DNA from: JAXMHB01 sp046346965
Lineage (GTDB): Bacteria; Pseudomonadota; Gammaproteobacteria; Xanthomonadales; SZUA-5
Reading direction: 5' to 3'
Length of the DNA stretch: 64,000 bases
Assembly (NCBI GenBank): GCA_046346965.1
Contig: JAXMHB010000005.1
Location: 219,613-283,612, forward strand
Position numbers and translations under genes: made by a program. Shown in pieces: positions 54,403-62,516 of this stretch (positions are counted from its first letter, which is position 1; every line of letters begins with the position of its first letter). The notes below the pieces were generated by a model. It saw only the letters and a program-made list of their open reading frames with translations. It had not been told where the DNA came from and made no database searches.

Positions 54403-54744
54403 GTGTATGAATCCCGACGCGAACGACCGCTCGGCCGTCCGAGCTTCTATCGCCGCATGTTCTGGCATTTGGCCGGCGCCATGGGCCTGCTCGCGGCCTC
54501 GCTAGGCATCGGCATCGCGGGCTATATGGTGCTGGAGCAGCTCTCGCCGCTGGATGCCTTCCTGAACGCGGCGATGCTGCTCGGCGGCATGGGCCCGGTG
54601 CACCTGCCGGCCACCGCCGGCGGCAAGCTGTTCGCCGGCTGCTACGCGCTGTATGCCGGTCTGGTGTTCATCGTGACCGCAGCCATGATCCTGTCGCCAG
54701 TGGTGCATCGCATTCTGCACAAATTCCACTGGGAGACTGATTAG
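54403..54744 (+). CDS. Small membrane protein with K+-channel-like pore
   Basis: 113 aa. Helix 1 is LAGAMGLLAASLGIGIAGYMVLEQL; then LDAFLNAAMLLGGMGPVHLPATAGGKLFAGCYALYAGLVFIVTAAMILSPVV. The second block follows the layout of two-TM potassium channels: pore helix, filter, then T-x-x-G-K-L-F-x-x-x-Y-A-L-Y-A-G-L-V-F inner helix. The filter triad GYG is replaced by GMGPV. Potassium selectivity is therefore doubtful; other cation or no conduction is possible. A short C-terminus HRILHKFHWETD is cytosolic. Confidence 0.75.
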   Translation: MYESRRERPLGRPSFYRRMFWHLAGAMGLLAASLGIGIAGYMVLEQLSPLDAFLNAAMLLGGMGPVHLPATAGGKLFAGCYALYAGLVFIVTAAMILSPVVHRILHKFHWETD

Positions 54745-54771
54745 GGAAGCTCTTGCCAAACATGCGTGCGT
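54741..54771. repeat. Dispersed TTAGGGAA-type repeat, copy 2
   Basis: 31 bp matching 19827-19857 at 25 positions (TTAGGGAAGCTCTTGCC type). It includes the stop codon of the channel-like gene and leads into a 210-bp gap without recognised genes. Confidence 0.5.
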
Positions 54772-54954
54772 AGAAGCGAAAGCGGGGCGAGGGTCAGGGG
54801 GCGGGGGAACAGCACTGCCGCGCCTCCTTGCACTGTCGCAGGTACGATCTGCTGCCATGACACCCGGCACCCTGCGACCATCCGAGCATCTTTTCGTGCC
54901 GGCGCGAGAATTGCCGGCTAGTCTGTGGCCCCGCGCTTGCTCGACGGAGGCACC

Positions 54955-56862
54955 TTGGACAACCCTCTCTACGGTGTATTGGGCCATCTGACGGTTCCGC
55001 TGGGACTCGGCCTGCTGCGGCTATCCACCGAAGGCCGTCCCGATCTCGACCAGGCGATCACCGTCATCCACCGCGCGCTGGATCTCGGCATCCGGGTGCT
55101 CGACACCGCCGATTCCTACGCCCTCAGCGACAGCGAGCCGCACTATGGCGAGCAACTGGCGCGGCTGGCGATCGAGCGCTGGCACGGGCCGCAGCAGGAG
55201 GTGCGCGTCGTCACCAAGATCGGCATGGCGCGACCCAAGGGCCGCTGGGTACCGAATGCGCGGCCGGAACACCTGCGTCAGCGCGTCGACGGCAGCCTGC
55301 GTGCGCTCGGGCTGGAACGCCTGCCGCTGCTGTTGCTGCACGGCAACGATGCCGGCTGTCCTTTCGAGGACCAATTGGCGACGCTGGCCGAGTTGCAGCG
55401 CGCCGGCAAGGTCGAGCATCTGGGTTTGTGCAATGTTGATGTTGCCGAGATCCGCCAGGCGCAGCGGCACTTCACCGTTGCAGCCATCCAGAACGAACTC
55501 AGCGTGATCAACCGCAAGGCCGCCGCCGAGGGCACGCTGGCGCTGGCGCGCGATCTCGGCATCCCCTTCCTTGCGCATCGACCGCTGGGTGGCCATGCCA
55601 AGGTCGACACGCTGGAGAAGAATCGCGCCATGAAGCCGATCGCCGAGCGCTATCGGATCACCCGTCCGGAGGCCGCGCTGGTCACCTTGCTGGACGCCGG
55701 TCATCCGGTCGTGCCGCTGATCGGCGCGACGCGCATCGAGAGCGTGGAATCCTGCGTGCGGGCACTTGCACTGCGGCTCGACGCGCAGGATCGCGCCGGG
55801 CTGGAAGGCAAGATCAGCTTTGAGCCCTCTGCCGACGGCGCGGCGCTGATACGCGAGCAGCCGCAGCCGCCGGATCTGCCCAGGCTCAGCCCGGGCGCCG
55901 AACCGGGATCAAGGCCCGAGGTGGTCATCGTGATGGGCGTGCAGGGTGCCGGCAAATCCACCTTGGTCGATCGATACGTCGCCGCCGGCTACGAGCGCCT
56001 CAATCGCGATCTGCAGGGTGGCTCGCTGGAGGACCTGATCCCGCTGCTGACCCAGCACCTGGCCGCGGGTCGATCGCGCGTAGTGCTCGACAACACCTAC
56101 GCCACCCGCGTCTCGCGCTGGCCGGTGATTCGCGCCGCGCACGCGGCCGGCGTGCCGGTGCGCTGCGTGCATCTGGCAACGCCGGTGCGCGAGGCCTTGA
56201 TCAACATCGTGCTGCGCATCCTCGATCGCTATGAGCGCCTGCTGGGGCCGGAAGACCTGAAGGAGCTTGGCAAGACCGATCCGAATCTGCCGCCGCCGCT
56301 GGCACTGGCGCGCTACGGCAACGCATTTGAAGCACCGCAGGCTGACGAGGGCTACAGCGCCATTGACGAGATCGCGTTCGAGCGCCGGGCCGGCAGCGTG
56401 CTGGCGGGCACGCGCAAAGCGCTGCTGCTGGATGTGGACGGCACGCTGCGGCGCACGCGCAGCGGCGAGATCTATCCCACCACGCCGGAGGACATCGAGA
56501 TCCTGCCCGGTCGACGCGAGCGCCTGCAGCAGTGGGTGGACCAGGGCTGGACGCTGTTCTTGGTCTCCAACCAGAGCGGCATCGCCTCGGAAAAGGTCAG
56601 CGCCGAGGCGGTACGGGCCTGCTTCGACTACACCATCGCCCAACTCGGCGTGCCGATCGCCGACGCGCTGTGGTGTCCGCACCCGGCCTTCCCGGCCGGC
56701 TGCTTCTGCCGCAAGCCGATGCCGGGCCTCGGCATTGCACTGGCGCGCAAGCATGGGCTGGCGCTGTCCGAATCGGTGATGGTGGGCGATATGGACAGCG
56801 ATGCGCAGTTCGCCGCGGCGATCGGCGCACGTTTCATCCATGCGGAGGCCTTTTTTGCCTGA
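54955..56862 (+). CDS. Fusion of aldo-keto reductase, polynucleotide-kinase-like and HAD phosphatase domains
   Basis: 635 aa from a TTG with GGAGG four bases upstream; a GTG at 54925 is the alternative. Domain 1 (about 1-300) is an aldo-keto reductase with the full tetrad: Asp/Tyr in DTADSYALSDSEPHYGEQL, Lys in VVTKIGM, His in LLLLHGND. Domain 2 (about 330-480) is a P-loop kinase of the PNKP type: VIVMGVQGAGKST, YERLNRD, VVLDNT and RAAHAAGVPVRC. Domain 3 (about 490-635) is a HAD phosphatase: LLLDVDGTLRR, VSNQSGIA, zinc loop CPHPAFPAGCFCRKP and MVGDMDSD. The kinase-then-phosphatase order is that of T4 Pnkp. Combined with an AKR it is unusual; role unknown, perhaps repair or tailoring of a modified nucleotide or end. 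Confidence 0.88.
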   Translation: MDNPLYGVLGHLTVPLGLGLLRLSTEGRPDLDQAITVIHRALDLGIRVLDTADSYALSDSEPHYGEQLARLAIERWHGPQQEVRVVTKIGMARPKGRWVPNARPEHLRQRVDGSLRALGLERLPLLLLHGNDAGCPFEDQLATLAELQRAGKVEHLGLCNVDVAEIRQAQRHFTVAAIQNELSVINRKAAAEGTLALARDLGIPFLAHRPLGGHAKVDTLEKNRAMKPIAERYRITRPEAALVTLLDAGHPVVPLIGATRIESVESCVRALALRLDAQDRAGLEGKISFEPSADGAALIREQPQPPDLPRLSPGAEPGSRPEVVIVMGVQGAGKSTLVDRYVAAGYERLNRDLQGGSLEDLIPLLTQHLAAGRSRVVLDNTYATRVSRWPVIRAAHAAGVPVRCVHLATPVREALINIVLRILDRYERLLGPEDLKELGKTDPNLPPPLALARYGNAFEAPQADEGYSAIDEIAFERRAGSVLAGTRKALLLDVDGTLRRTRSGEIYPTTPEDIEILPGRRERLQQWVDQGWTLFLVSNQSGIASEKVSAEAVRACFDYTIAQLGVPIADALWCPHPAFPAGCFCRKPMPGLGIALARKHGLALSESVMVGDMDSDAQFAAAIGARFIHAEAFFA

Positions 56863-57250
56863 GCTGCCCGCCAGCGCGATGGAACTCCAGTCCGGCGTGC
56901 TCAGTTCGCCGGCCGATGCCCTGCTCGCCGAGGCCGTGGCCGCCACGCTGGCCAGCGCACCCGCACAGCGCGCCGCCGTGTTTCACGCGCGCGTGTTGGC
57001 CATCGAGGCCTACATGGCGGCGCGTCCCAGCGAGCGTCCATGGACCTGCCAGCGCTACACCGGGACCGATGGCTCGCACATCTTTCGCGGCGGCGTCGGC
57101 CATTCGCTGGTGATCGATCCGCACGGCCGCCTGTGGCGGGCGCGCAGCTACGAGGACTTCGATACCGGCTATCGCTTCCTCGGCGGCGATTGCCAGATCG
57201 ACACGCTGACGCCGCGCTATGCGCAGATGCGCGAATACCTGCCGCGCTGA
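56855..57250 (+). CDS. Small protein of unknown function coupled to the fusion gene
   Basis: 131 aa from a TTG start at 56855 with GGAGG six bases upstream; later (56879) and earlier (56840) ATG codons lack such a site. It overlaps the fusion gene's end by eight bases. The sequence has an Ala-rich helical start, then QRYTGTDGSHIFRGGVGHSLVIDPHGRLWRARSYEDFDTGYRFLGGDC, a compact beta-rich block with many aromatic, Gly and charged residues. No family recognised. Tight coupling suggests it works with the fusion protein. Confidence 0.7.
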   Translation: MPELPASAMELQSGVLSSPADALLAEAVAATLASAPAQRAAVFHARVLAIEAYMAARPSERPWTCQRYTGTDGSHIFRGGVGHSLVIDPHGRLWRARSYEDFDTGYRFLGGDCQIDTLTPRYAQMREYLPR

Positions 57251-57359
57251 GCCGTCGCGCCGGCCGTTGCTCATTCCGGCAACAGAGTTTCCCCATGCAA
57301 TAGATTGATCGGAATTATTGCGCCAGTGACGATGGGCTTCCCTCGAATGGAGCCCGTCC

Positions 57360-58130
57360 ATGAGCCTCAAAGATCCCAACGTGGTGAATCCGCGCTCGCG
57401 CAAGCGTGTCGCCATCGTGATCGCCAATCCTGCCGTGTCCACCACCACTGGCTGGCCGGTGGGCTTCTGGTGGAGCGAACTGACCCATCCCTACTACGTG
57501 TTCCAGGAGCAGGGTTACGCGGTCGAGATCTGCAGCCCCGACGGCGGCGCCTGCGTCGCCGACGCCATGAGTGATCCCGGCGATGCCAGCGGCTACAGCA
57601 GCACGGACCTGATCAGCCAGGGCTTCATCCACACCCCGGCGCTGCGCGCGCGGGTGGACGCCACGCGGCCGGTGAGCGAACTCGAGGTCGCCGACTTCGA
57701 TGCCATCGTCGTGGCCGGCGGACAGGCGCCAATGTTCAGCTTCGACCGTGCGACGGCGCTGCAGCAGCGCTTCGTCGAGTTCTACGAGGCCGGCAAGATT
57801 GCCGCCGCGCTGTGCCACGGCACTGCCGTGCTGGCCCACGCCCGGCTCAGCAACGGTGAGCTGCTGGTCCGCGGCAAAACGGTCACTGGCTTTGCCAACG
57901 TCGAAGAGGACTATGCCGACGAAGCCGTCTGGTCCTACGGCCTGCTGCCGCGCGGTCAGCACCTGATGCCCTGGCGCATCGAGGATCGGCTGAAGTCGCT
58001 CGGTGCCAACTACCTACAGGCCGGGGCCTGGCGCAGCTTTGCCGTGCGCGATGGCAATCTGATCACCGGCCAGCAGAACTTCTCGGGCGAGGAAACGGCG
58101 CGACTGGTCGTGCGCGCTTTGGGTGAATGA
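57360..58130 (+). CDS. DJ-1/PfpI-family (type 1 glutamine amidotransferase-like) protein
   Basis: 256 aa. VAIVIANPAVSTTTGWPVGFWWSELTHPYYVFQEQGYAVEICSPDGG opens the fold; Glu40 sits in WWSELTHPYY and the nucleophile elbow is AALCHGTAVL (Cys152-His153). Length and layout match Hsp31-like or ThiJ/PfpI proteins with glyoxalase or chaperone activity. GGAG ribosome site. It precedes an OsmC gene by 29 bp; both point to carbonyl or peroxide stress. Confidence 0.9.
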   Translation: MSLKDPNVVNPRSRKRVAIVIANPAVSTTTGWPVGFWWSELTHPYYVFQEQGYAVEICSPDGGACVADAMSDPGDASGYSSTDLISQGFIHTPALRARVDATRPVSELEVADFDAIVVAGGQAPMFSFDRATALQQRFVEFYEAGKIAAALCHGTAVLAHARLSNGELLVRGKTVTGFANVEEDYADEAVWSYGLLPRGQHLMPWRIEDRLKSLGANYLQAGAWRSFAVRDGNLITGQQNFSGEETARLVVRALGE

Positions 58131-58159
58131 CAGGCCAAACAATCTGAAGGAGTCTCACC

Positions 58160-58594
58160 ATGAAACGCAACGCAAGCGCCCACTGGCAGGGCGACGGCAA
58201 GACCGGCAGCGGCCAACTGAGTCTGCAAAGCGGTGTGCTCGCCCAGCAACCGTATTCGTTCAACACGCGCTTTGTCAGCGCCGACGGCAAAGCCGGGACC
58301 AATCCGGAAGAGCTGATCGCCGCCGCGCACGCTGGATGCTTCTCAATGGCGCTCGCCTTTGCGCTGAGCGCGCAAGGCCATGTGCCGCTGGCACTCGATA
58401 CCCGTGCCAGCGTGGAACTGGCCTTGGTGGACGGGCATTTCGAGATCGTCGCCATTCAACTGGACCTGAGTGCGCAGGTGCCAGGGCTGGATGCCGCGCA
58501 GTTTGACGCACTCGCGCAAACTGCCAAGGCCAACTGCCCAGTCAGCAAAGCACTGGCGGCGGTGCCAATCAGTCTCAACGCCCAGTTGGTCTGA
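58160..58594 (+). CDS. osmC: OsmC-family peroxiredoxin
   Basis: 144 aa thiol peroxidase that reduces organic hydroperoxides. Cysteines Cys60 (NPEELIAAAHAGCFSMAL) and Cys126 (TAKANCPVSKAL) are the peroxidatic and resolving pair, with Glu51 nearby; the N-terminal RNASAHWQGDGKTGSGQLSLQSGVL is the OsmC strand pattern. AAGGAG upstream of the ATG. Confidence 0.94.
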   Translation: MKRNASAHWQGDGKTGSGQLSLQSGVLAQQPYSFNTRFVSADGKAGTNPEELIAAAHAGCFSMALAFALSAQGHVPLALDTRASVELALVDGHFEIVAIQLDLSAQVPGLDAAQFDALAQTAKANCPVSKALAAVPISLNAQLV

Positions 58595-58733
58595 TCCGCA
58601 TCCGGTGTGCCGGACTTGCGCGGCATGATGCTGCGACGCTGCGCCACTCCAGGGCATCTATGCTTGCACGGCGCCCGGAACTTCCGGGCCCGGCGCTGGT
58701 CACAGCGCTCCGCCACTGCCACGCAAGCCGACC

Positions 58734-59762
<1,029 letters not shown>

Positions 59763-60145
59763 AGGGGCGGGAAAAAGGAAAAGGGGAAAGGGGAAAGGGA
59801 AGAGCGGCGAGCGGCCGTTACCTGGTCGCGAAAGCATTCCGGCTGACGGCGCCGGAAAGTAAAAGGGAAAACGGGAAAAGGACAATGGAGCAACTGCGCA
59901 AAGTGTGGCTATCTGATCTCACGGCGCAGCCTGGATGGCTCCGCCGATCAGAGCGCCGAGTCACCGCGCCCCACCCACGGTCGCGACCCTTTTCCTCTTT
60001 TCCTTTCCCCTTTTCCCCAACCCAGACACCCGCGCCACGCTACTCGAACTAGTCGCACAGTGCCCCGACCAGCGCACAAAATCTCCCCGCCCCGCCAACC
60101 GTCCCAACCCTTTTTCCATTTCCCCTTTCCCATTTTCCCCAAACC
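59763..60145. repeat. 383-bp repeat-rich gap inside the Bat operon
   Basis: Purine tracts of GGGAAAAGG type on the plus strand (59767-59810 and 59862-59885) face pyrimidine tracts (59985-60022 and 60105-60145), so the transcript could fold on itself. The stretch 59972-60060 is repeated at 60092-60185 with a 122-127-bp offset and about 75% identity by eye. The second copy includes the 5' end of the DUF58 gene. No gene is supported here; the antisense and plus-strand frames are low-complexity. Confidence 0.75.
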
Positions 60146-61039
60146 ATGCCCGGCACCCACCCCACGCTACCCGAGCTGATCGCCCTGCGCGCCAAGGTGT
60201 TGGCGTGGCCGCCGCCAAATCGGGCCAGCGGTGCCAGTGCCGGACCGGCAACGGCGCCGGTGCGCGGGCGTGGGATGGATTACGCGGAATCGCGGCCCTA
60301 TGTGCAGGGCGACGATGCGCGCCATATCGACTGGCGGGTGACGGCGCGTACCGGGCGTACGCATACCAAGGTGTTCCACGCCGAGCGCGATCGGGTCACC
60401 TGGCTGGTGGCCGATACCGCGCCCACGCTGTATTTCGGCACGCGCTGCTGTTTCAAATCGGTGCAGGCGGCCTACGTGGGCGCCTTGGCGGCGTGGGCGG
60501 CGCAGCGCTCGGGCGACCGCATCAGCGCGCTGCGCGGCACGCTGAGCGAAGCGCCACTGCCGCCAGCCGGCGGTACGCGCGGCGCGCTGCGGGCGCTGGA
60601 CGCCTTGAATCGCTGGTACCAGCACGCGCCGGCGGAAGACGCCGGTCTGAATCAGGCACTGGCCAGCGCCGGGCGCCTGGCCAAACCCGGCGCGCGACTG
60701 TGGGTGATGGCCGATCCGCGCAGCGTCGAGACCTGCAGCGACGCCCGCTTGCGCGCGCTGTCGGCGCACCATGACGCGATGATCGTGCTGCTGAGCGATC
60801 CGCTGGAGCTGGCGCCGCCGGCGGCGCGATTGGCCTTCGCGCACGCCGGACTGCGCGTGGAGCTGGATCTGGAACGCAAGTCCGCCCGCCAGCGCTGGCT
60901 GGAAGCCTTTGCCGAGCGCTTCGAGGACACGCGCATGCGGCTGCGTACGCTCGGCTGGCGCGTGCTCAGCCTGCGCACCGACGAGGCGCCGGATGGCGTG
61001 CTCGCCAGCCTGTTGCCACACCGCCGCGAGGCCGCATGA
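60146..61039 (+). CDS. DUF58 protein of the Bat operon
   Basis: 297 aa. The DUF58 signature GMDYAESRPYVQGDDARHIDWRVTARTGRTHTKVFHAERDR lies at about 45-85, followed by a VWA-like fold (VTWLVADTAPTLYFGTR). No Shine-Dalgarno is possible upstream because the ATG follows a pure pyrimidine tract. Stop overlaps the ATG of the next gene by four bases (ATGA). In Bacteroides-type Bat operons and similar clusters it works with MoxR. Confidence 0.92.
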   Translation: MPGTHPTLPELIALRAKVLAWPPPNRASGASAGPATAPVRGRGMDYAESRPYVQGDDARHIDWRVTARTGRTHTKVFHAERDRVTWLVADTAPTLYFGTRCCFKSVQAAYVGALAAWAAQRSGDRISALRGTLSEAPLPPAGGTRGALRALDALNRWYQHAPAEDAGLNQALASAGRLAKPGARLWVMADPRSVETCSDARLRALSAHHDAMIVLLSDPLELAPPAARLAFAHAGLRVELDLERKSARQRWLEAFAERFEDTRMRLRTLGWRVLSLRTDEAPDGVLASLLPHRREAA

Positions 61040-61497
61040 ACGCCCCGCCGCTGCAGTTGCGCGATATCCATCTGCCGGGCGAGCCCTCCTGGTGGCCACC
61101 GGCGCCGGGCTGGTGGCTGCTGGCGCTGCTGCTGGCCGCGCTGGCCTATGCGCTGCTGCGCTGGGCCCTGCGTTGGCGGCGCACGCGCAAGCGCCGGCGC
61201 GAACTGCAGGCGGAGTACGCGGCGGTGGCCAGCATCGCCGACCCGTTGACGCGACTGCAGGCGCTATCGGCGCTGCTGCGGCGCGCGGCGCGTCTGGTCG
61301 ACCCGCTGGCGGCGGCGCTGCAGGGCGAGGCCTGGTTGGCCTTTCTCGATCAGCGCTGTGGCGATCAAAGCTTCACGCGTGGCCCCGGCCGGGTCCTGCT
61401 GGACGCGCCCTATCGGCCGACCGCGAGCGCATCGGAGGTCGAGGCCCTGATGGCGCCGGCGCGGCGCGTGTATGACGCCATGGTGCAAACGCGATGA
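61036..61497 (+). CDS. DUF4381 membrane protein
   Basis: 153 aa with one transmembrane helix (WWLLALLLAALAYALLRWALRW, about 23-44) flanked by the DUF4381 N-terminal LRDIHLPGEPSWWPPAPGWW and the cytosolic ELQAEYAAVASIADPLTRLQALSALLRRAARLVDP ... FLDQRCGDQSFTRGPGRVLLDAPYRP. Small partner protein found in nearly all such operons. Overlaps both neighbours by four bases. Confidence 0.9.
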   Translation: MNAPPLQLRDIHLPGEPSWWPPAPGWWLLALLLAALAYALLRWALRWRRTRKRRRELQAEYAAVASIADPLTRLQALSALLRRAARLVDPLAAALQGEAWLAFLDQRCGDQSFTRGPGRVLLDAPYRPTASASEVEALMAPARRVYDAMVQTR

Positions 61498-62516
61498 TCG
61501 AGCAGATGCTGCAATGGCAATACGCCTGGCCCTGGGCCTGGTGGCTGCTGCCGCTGCCGCTGCTGGCCTGGCTGCTGCCACCAGCGCGATCGGCGCAGTC
61601 CCAGGCGCTGCGCGCGCCCTTCGCCGCCGAGTTGACCGGCATGGCGCAGCAGGACAGCCGCCGCCCGCGCCTGAAGCTGCCATTGCTGCCGCTGCTCGCC
61701 TGGCTGGCGCTGTGCACGGCGCTGGCGCGTCCGCAGGAACTCGGGGATGCCATCCAGCCGCCGCAGAGCGGCCGCGATCTGCTGCTGGCGGTGGATCTGT
61801 CCGGCAGCATGCAGGCGCGCGACATGCAACTCGGCCGCCAGATCGTCGATCGCCTGACCGCCGTGAAAGCGGTGCTGAGCGACTTCCTGGATCGGCGCGT
61901 CGGCGATCGCGTCGGGCTGCTGCTGTTCGGTCAGCGCGCCTATGCGGTCACGCCGCTGACGCTGGACCGTGACAGCGTGCGCCAGCAGTTGATCGACAGC
62001 GAGGTCGGCCTCGCTGGCCAGGAGACCGCCATCGGCGACGCCATCGGCCTCGCCGTCAAGCGCCTGCAGCAGCAGAGCGAGGCCGCCGCGACCAGCAGTC
62101 CGCCGGCACAAAAGGTGGTGATTCTGCTGACCGACGGCGTCAACACCGCCGGCGCGATCGCGCCGCTGCGTGCGGCCGAGTTGGCCGCGCAGGCCGGGGT
62201 GCGCGTGCACACCATCGGCTTTGGTGGCGATCAGGTGGACAGCTTTTTCGGCGTGCAGATGACGCGCCGCGCGGAGATCGACGAAGCCACGCTGCAGCGC
62301 GTCGCCGACACCACCGGCGGCCGCTACTTCCGCGCCCGCGATACCCGCGAACTGGTGGAGATCTACGCCGAACTCGATCGCATCGAGCCGGTGGCGCGCG
62401 CGGGCATCGTGGTGCAGCCGCGCTACGAGCGCTACGCCTGGCCGCTGACGCTCGCGCTGATGCTGGGACTGCTCGGCGCCCTCTTGCCACGCCTGCCGCA
62501 ACTGCGCACGCCATGA
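61494..62516 (+). CDS. VWA-domain membrane protein, BatA-like
   Basis: 340 aa. Two N-terminal membrane segments (WPWAWWLLPLPLLAWLLPP; LPLLPLLAWLALCTALA), a von Willebrand A domain with an intact MIDAS motif DLSGSM (Asp101, Ser103, Ser105) and LTDGVNTAGAI, and a C-terminal helix (AWPLTLALMLGLLGALLP). The VWA domain faces the periplasm. Linked to aerotolerance and envelope stress in other bacteria. Confidence 0.94.
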   Translation: MIEQMLQWQYAWPWAWWLLPLPLLAWLLPPARSAQSQALRAPFAAELTGMAQQDSRRPRLKLPLLPLLAWLALCTALARPQELGDAIQPPQSGRDLLLAVDLSGSMQARDMQLGRQIVDRLTAVKAVLSDFLDRRVGDRVGLLLFGQRAYAVTPLTLDRDSVRQQLIDSEVGLAGQETAIGDAIGLAVKRLQQQSEAAATSSPPAQKVVILLTDGVNTAGAIAPLRAAELAAQAGVRVHTIGFGGDQVDSFFGVQMTRRAEIDEATLQRVADTTGGRYFRARDTRELVEIYAELDRIEPVARAGIVVQPRYERYAWPLTLALMLGLLGALLPRLPQLRTP

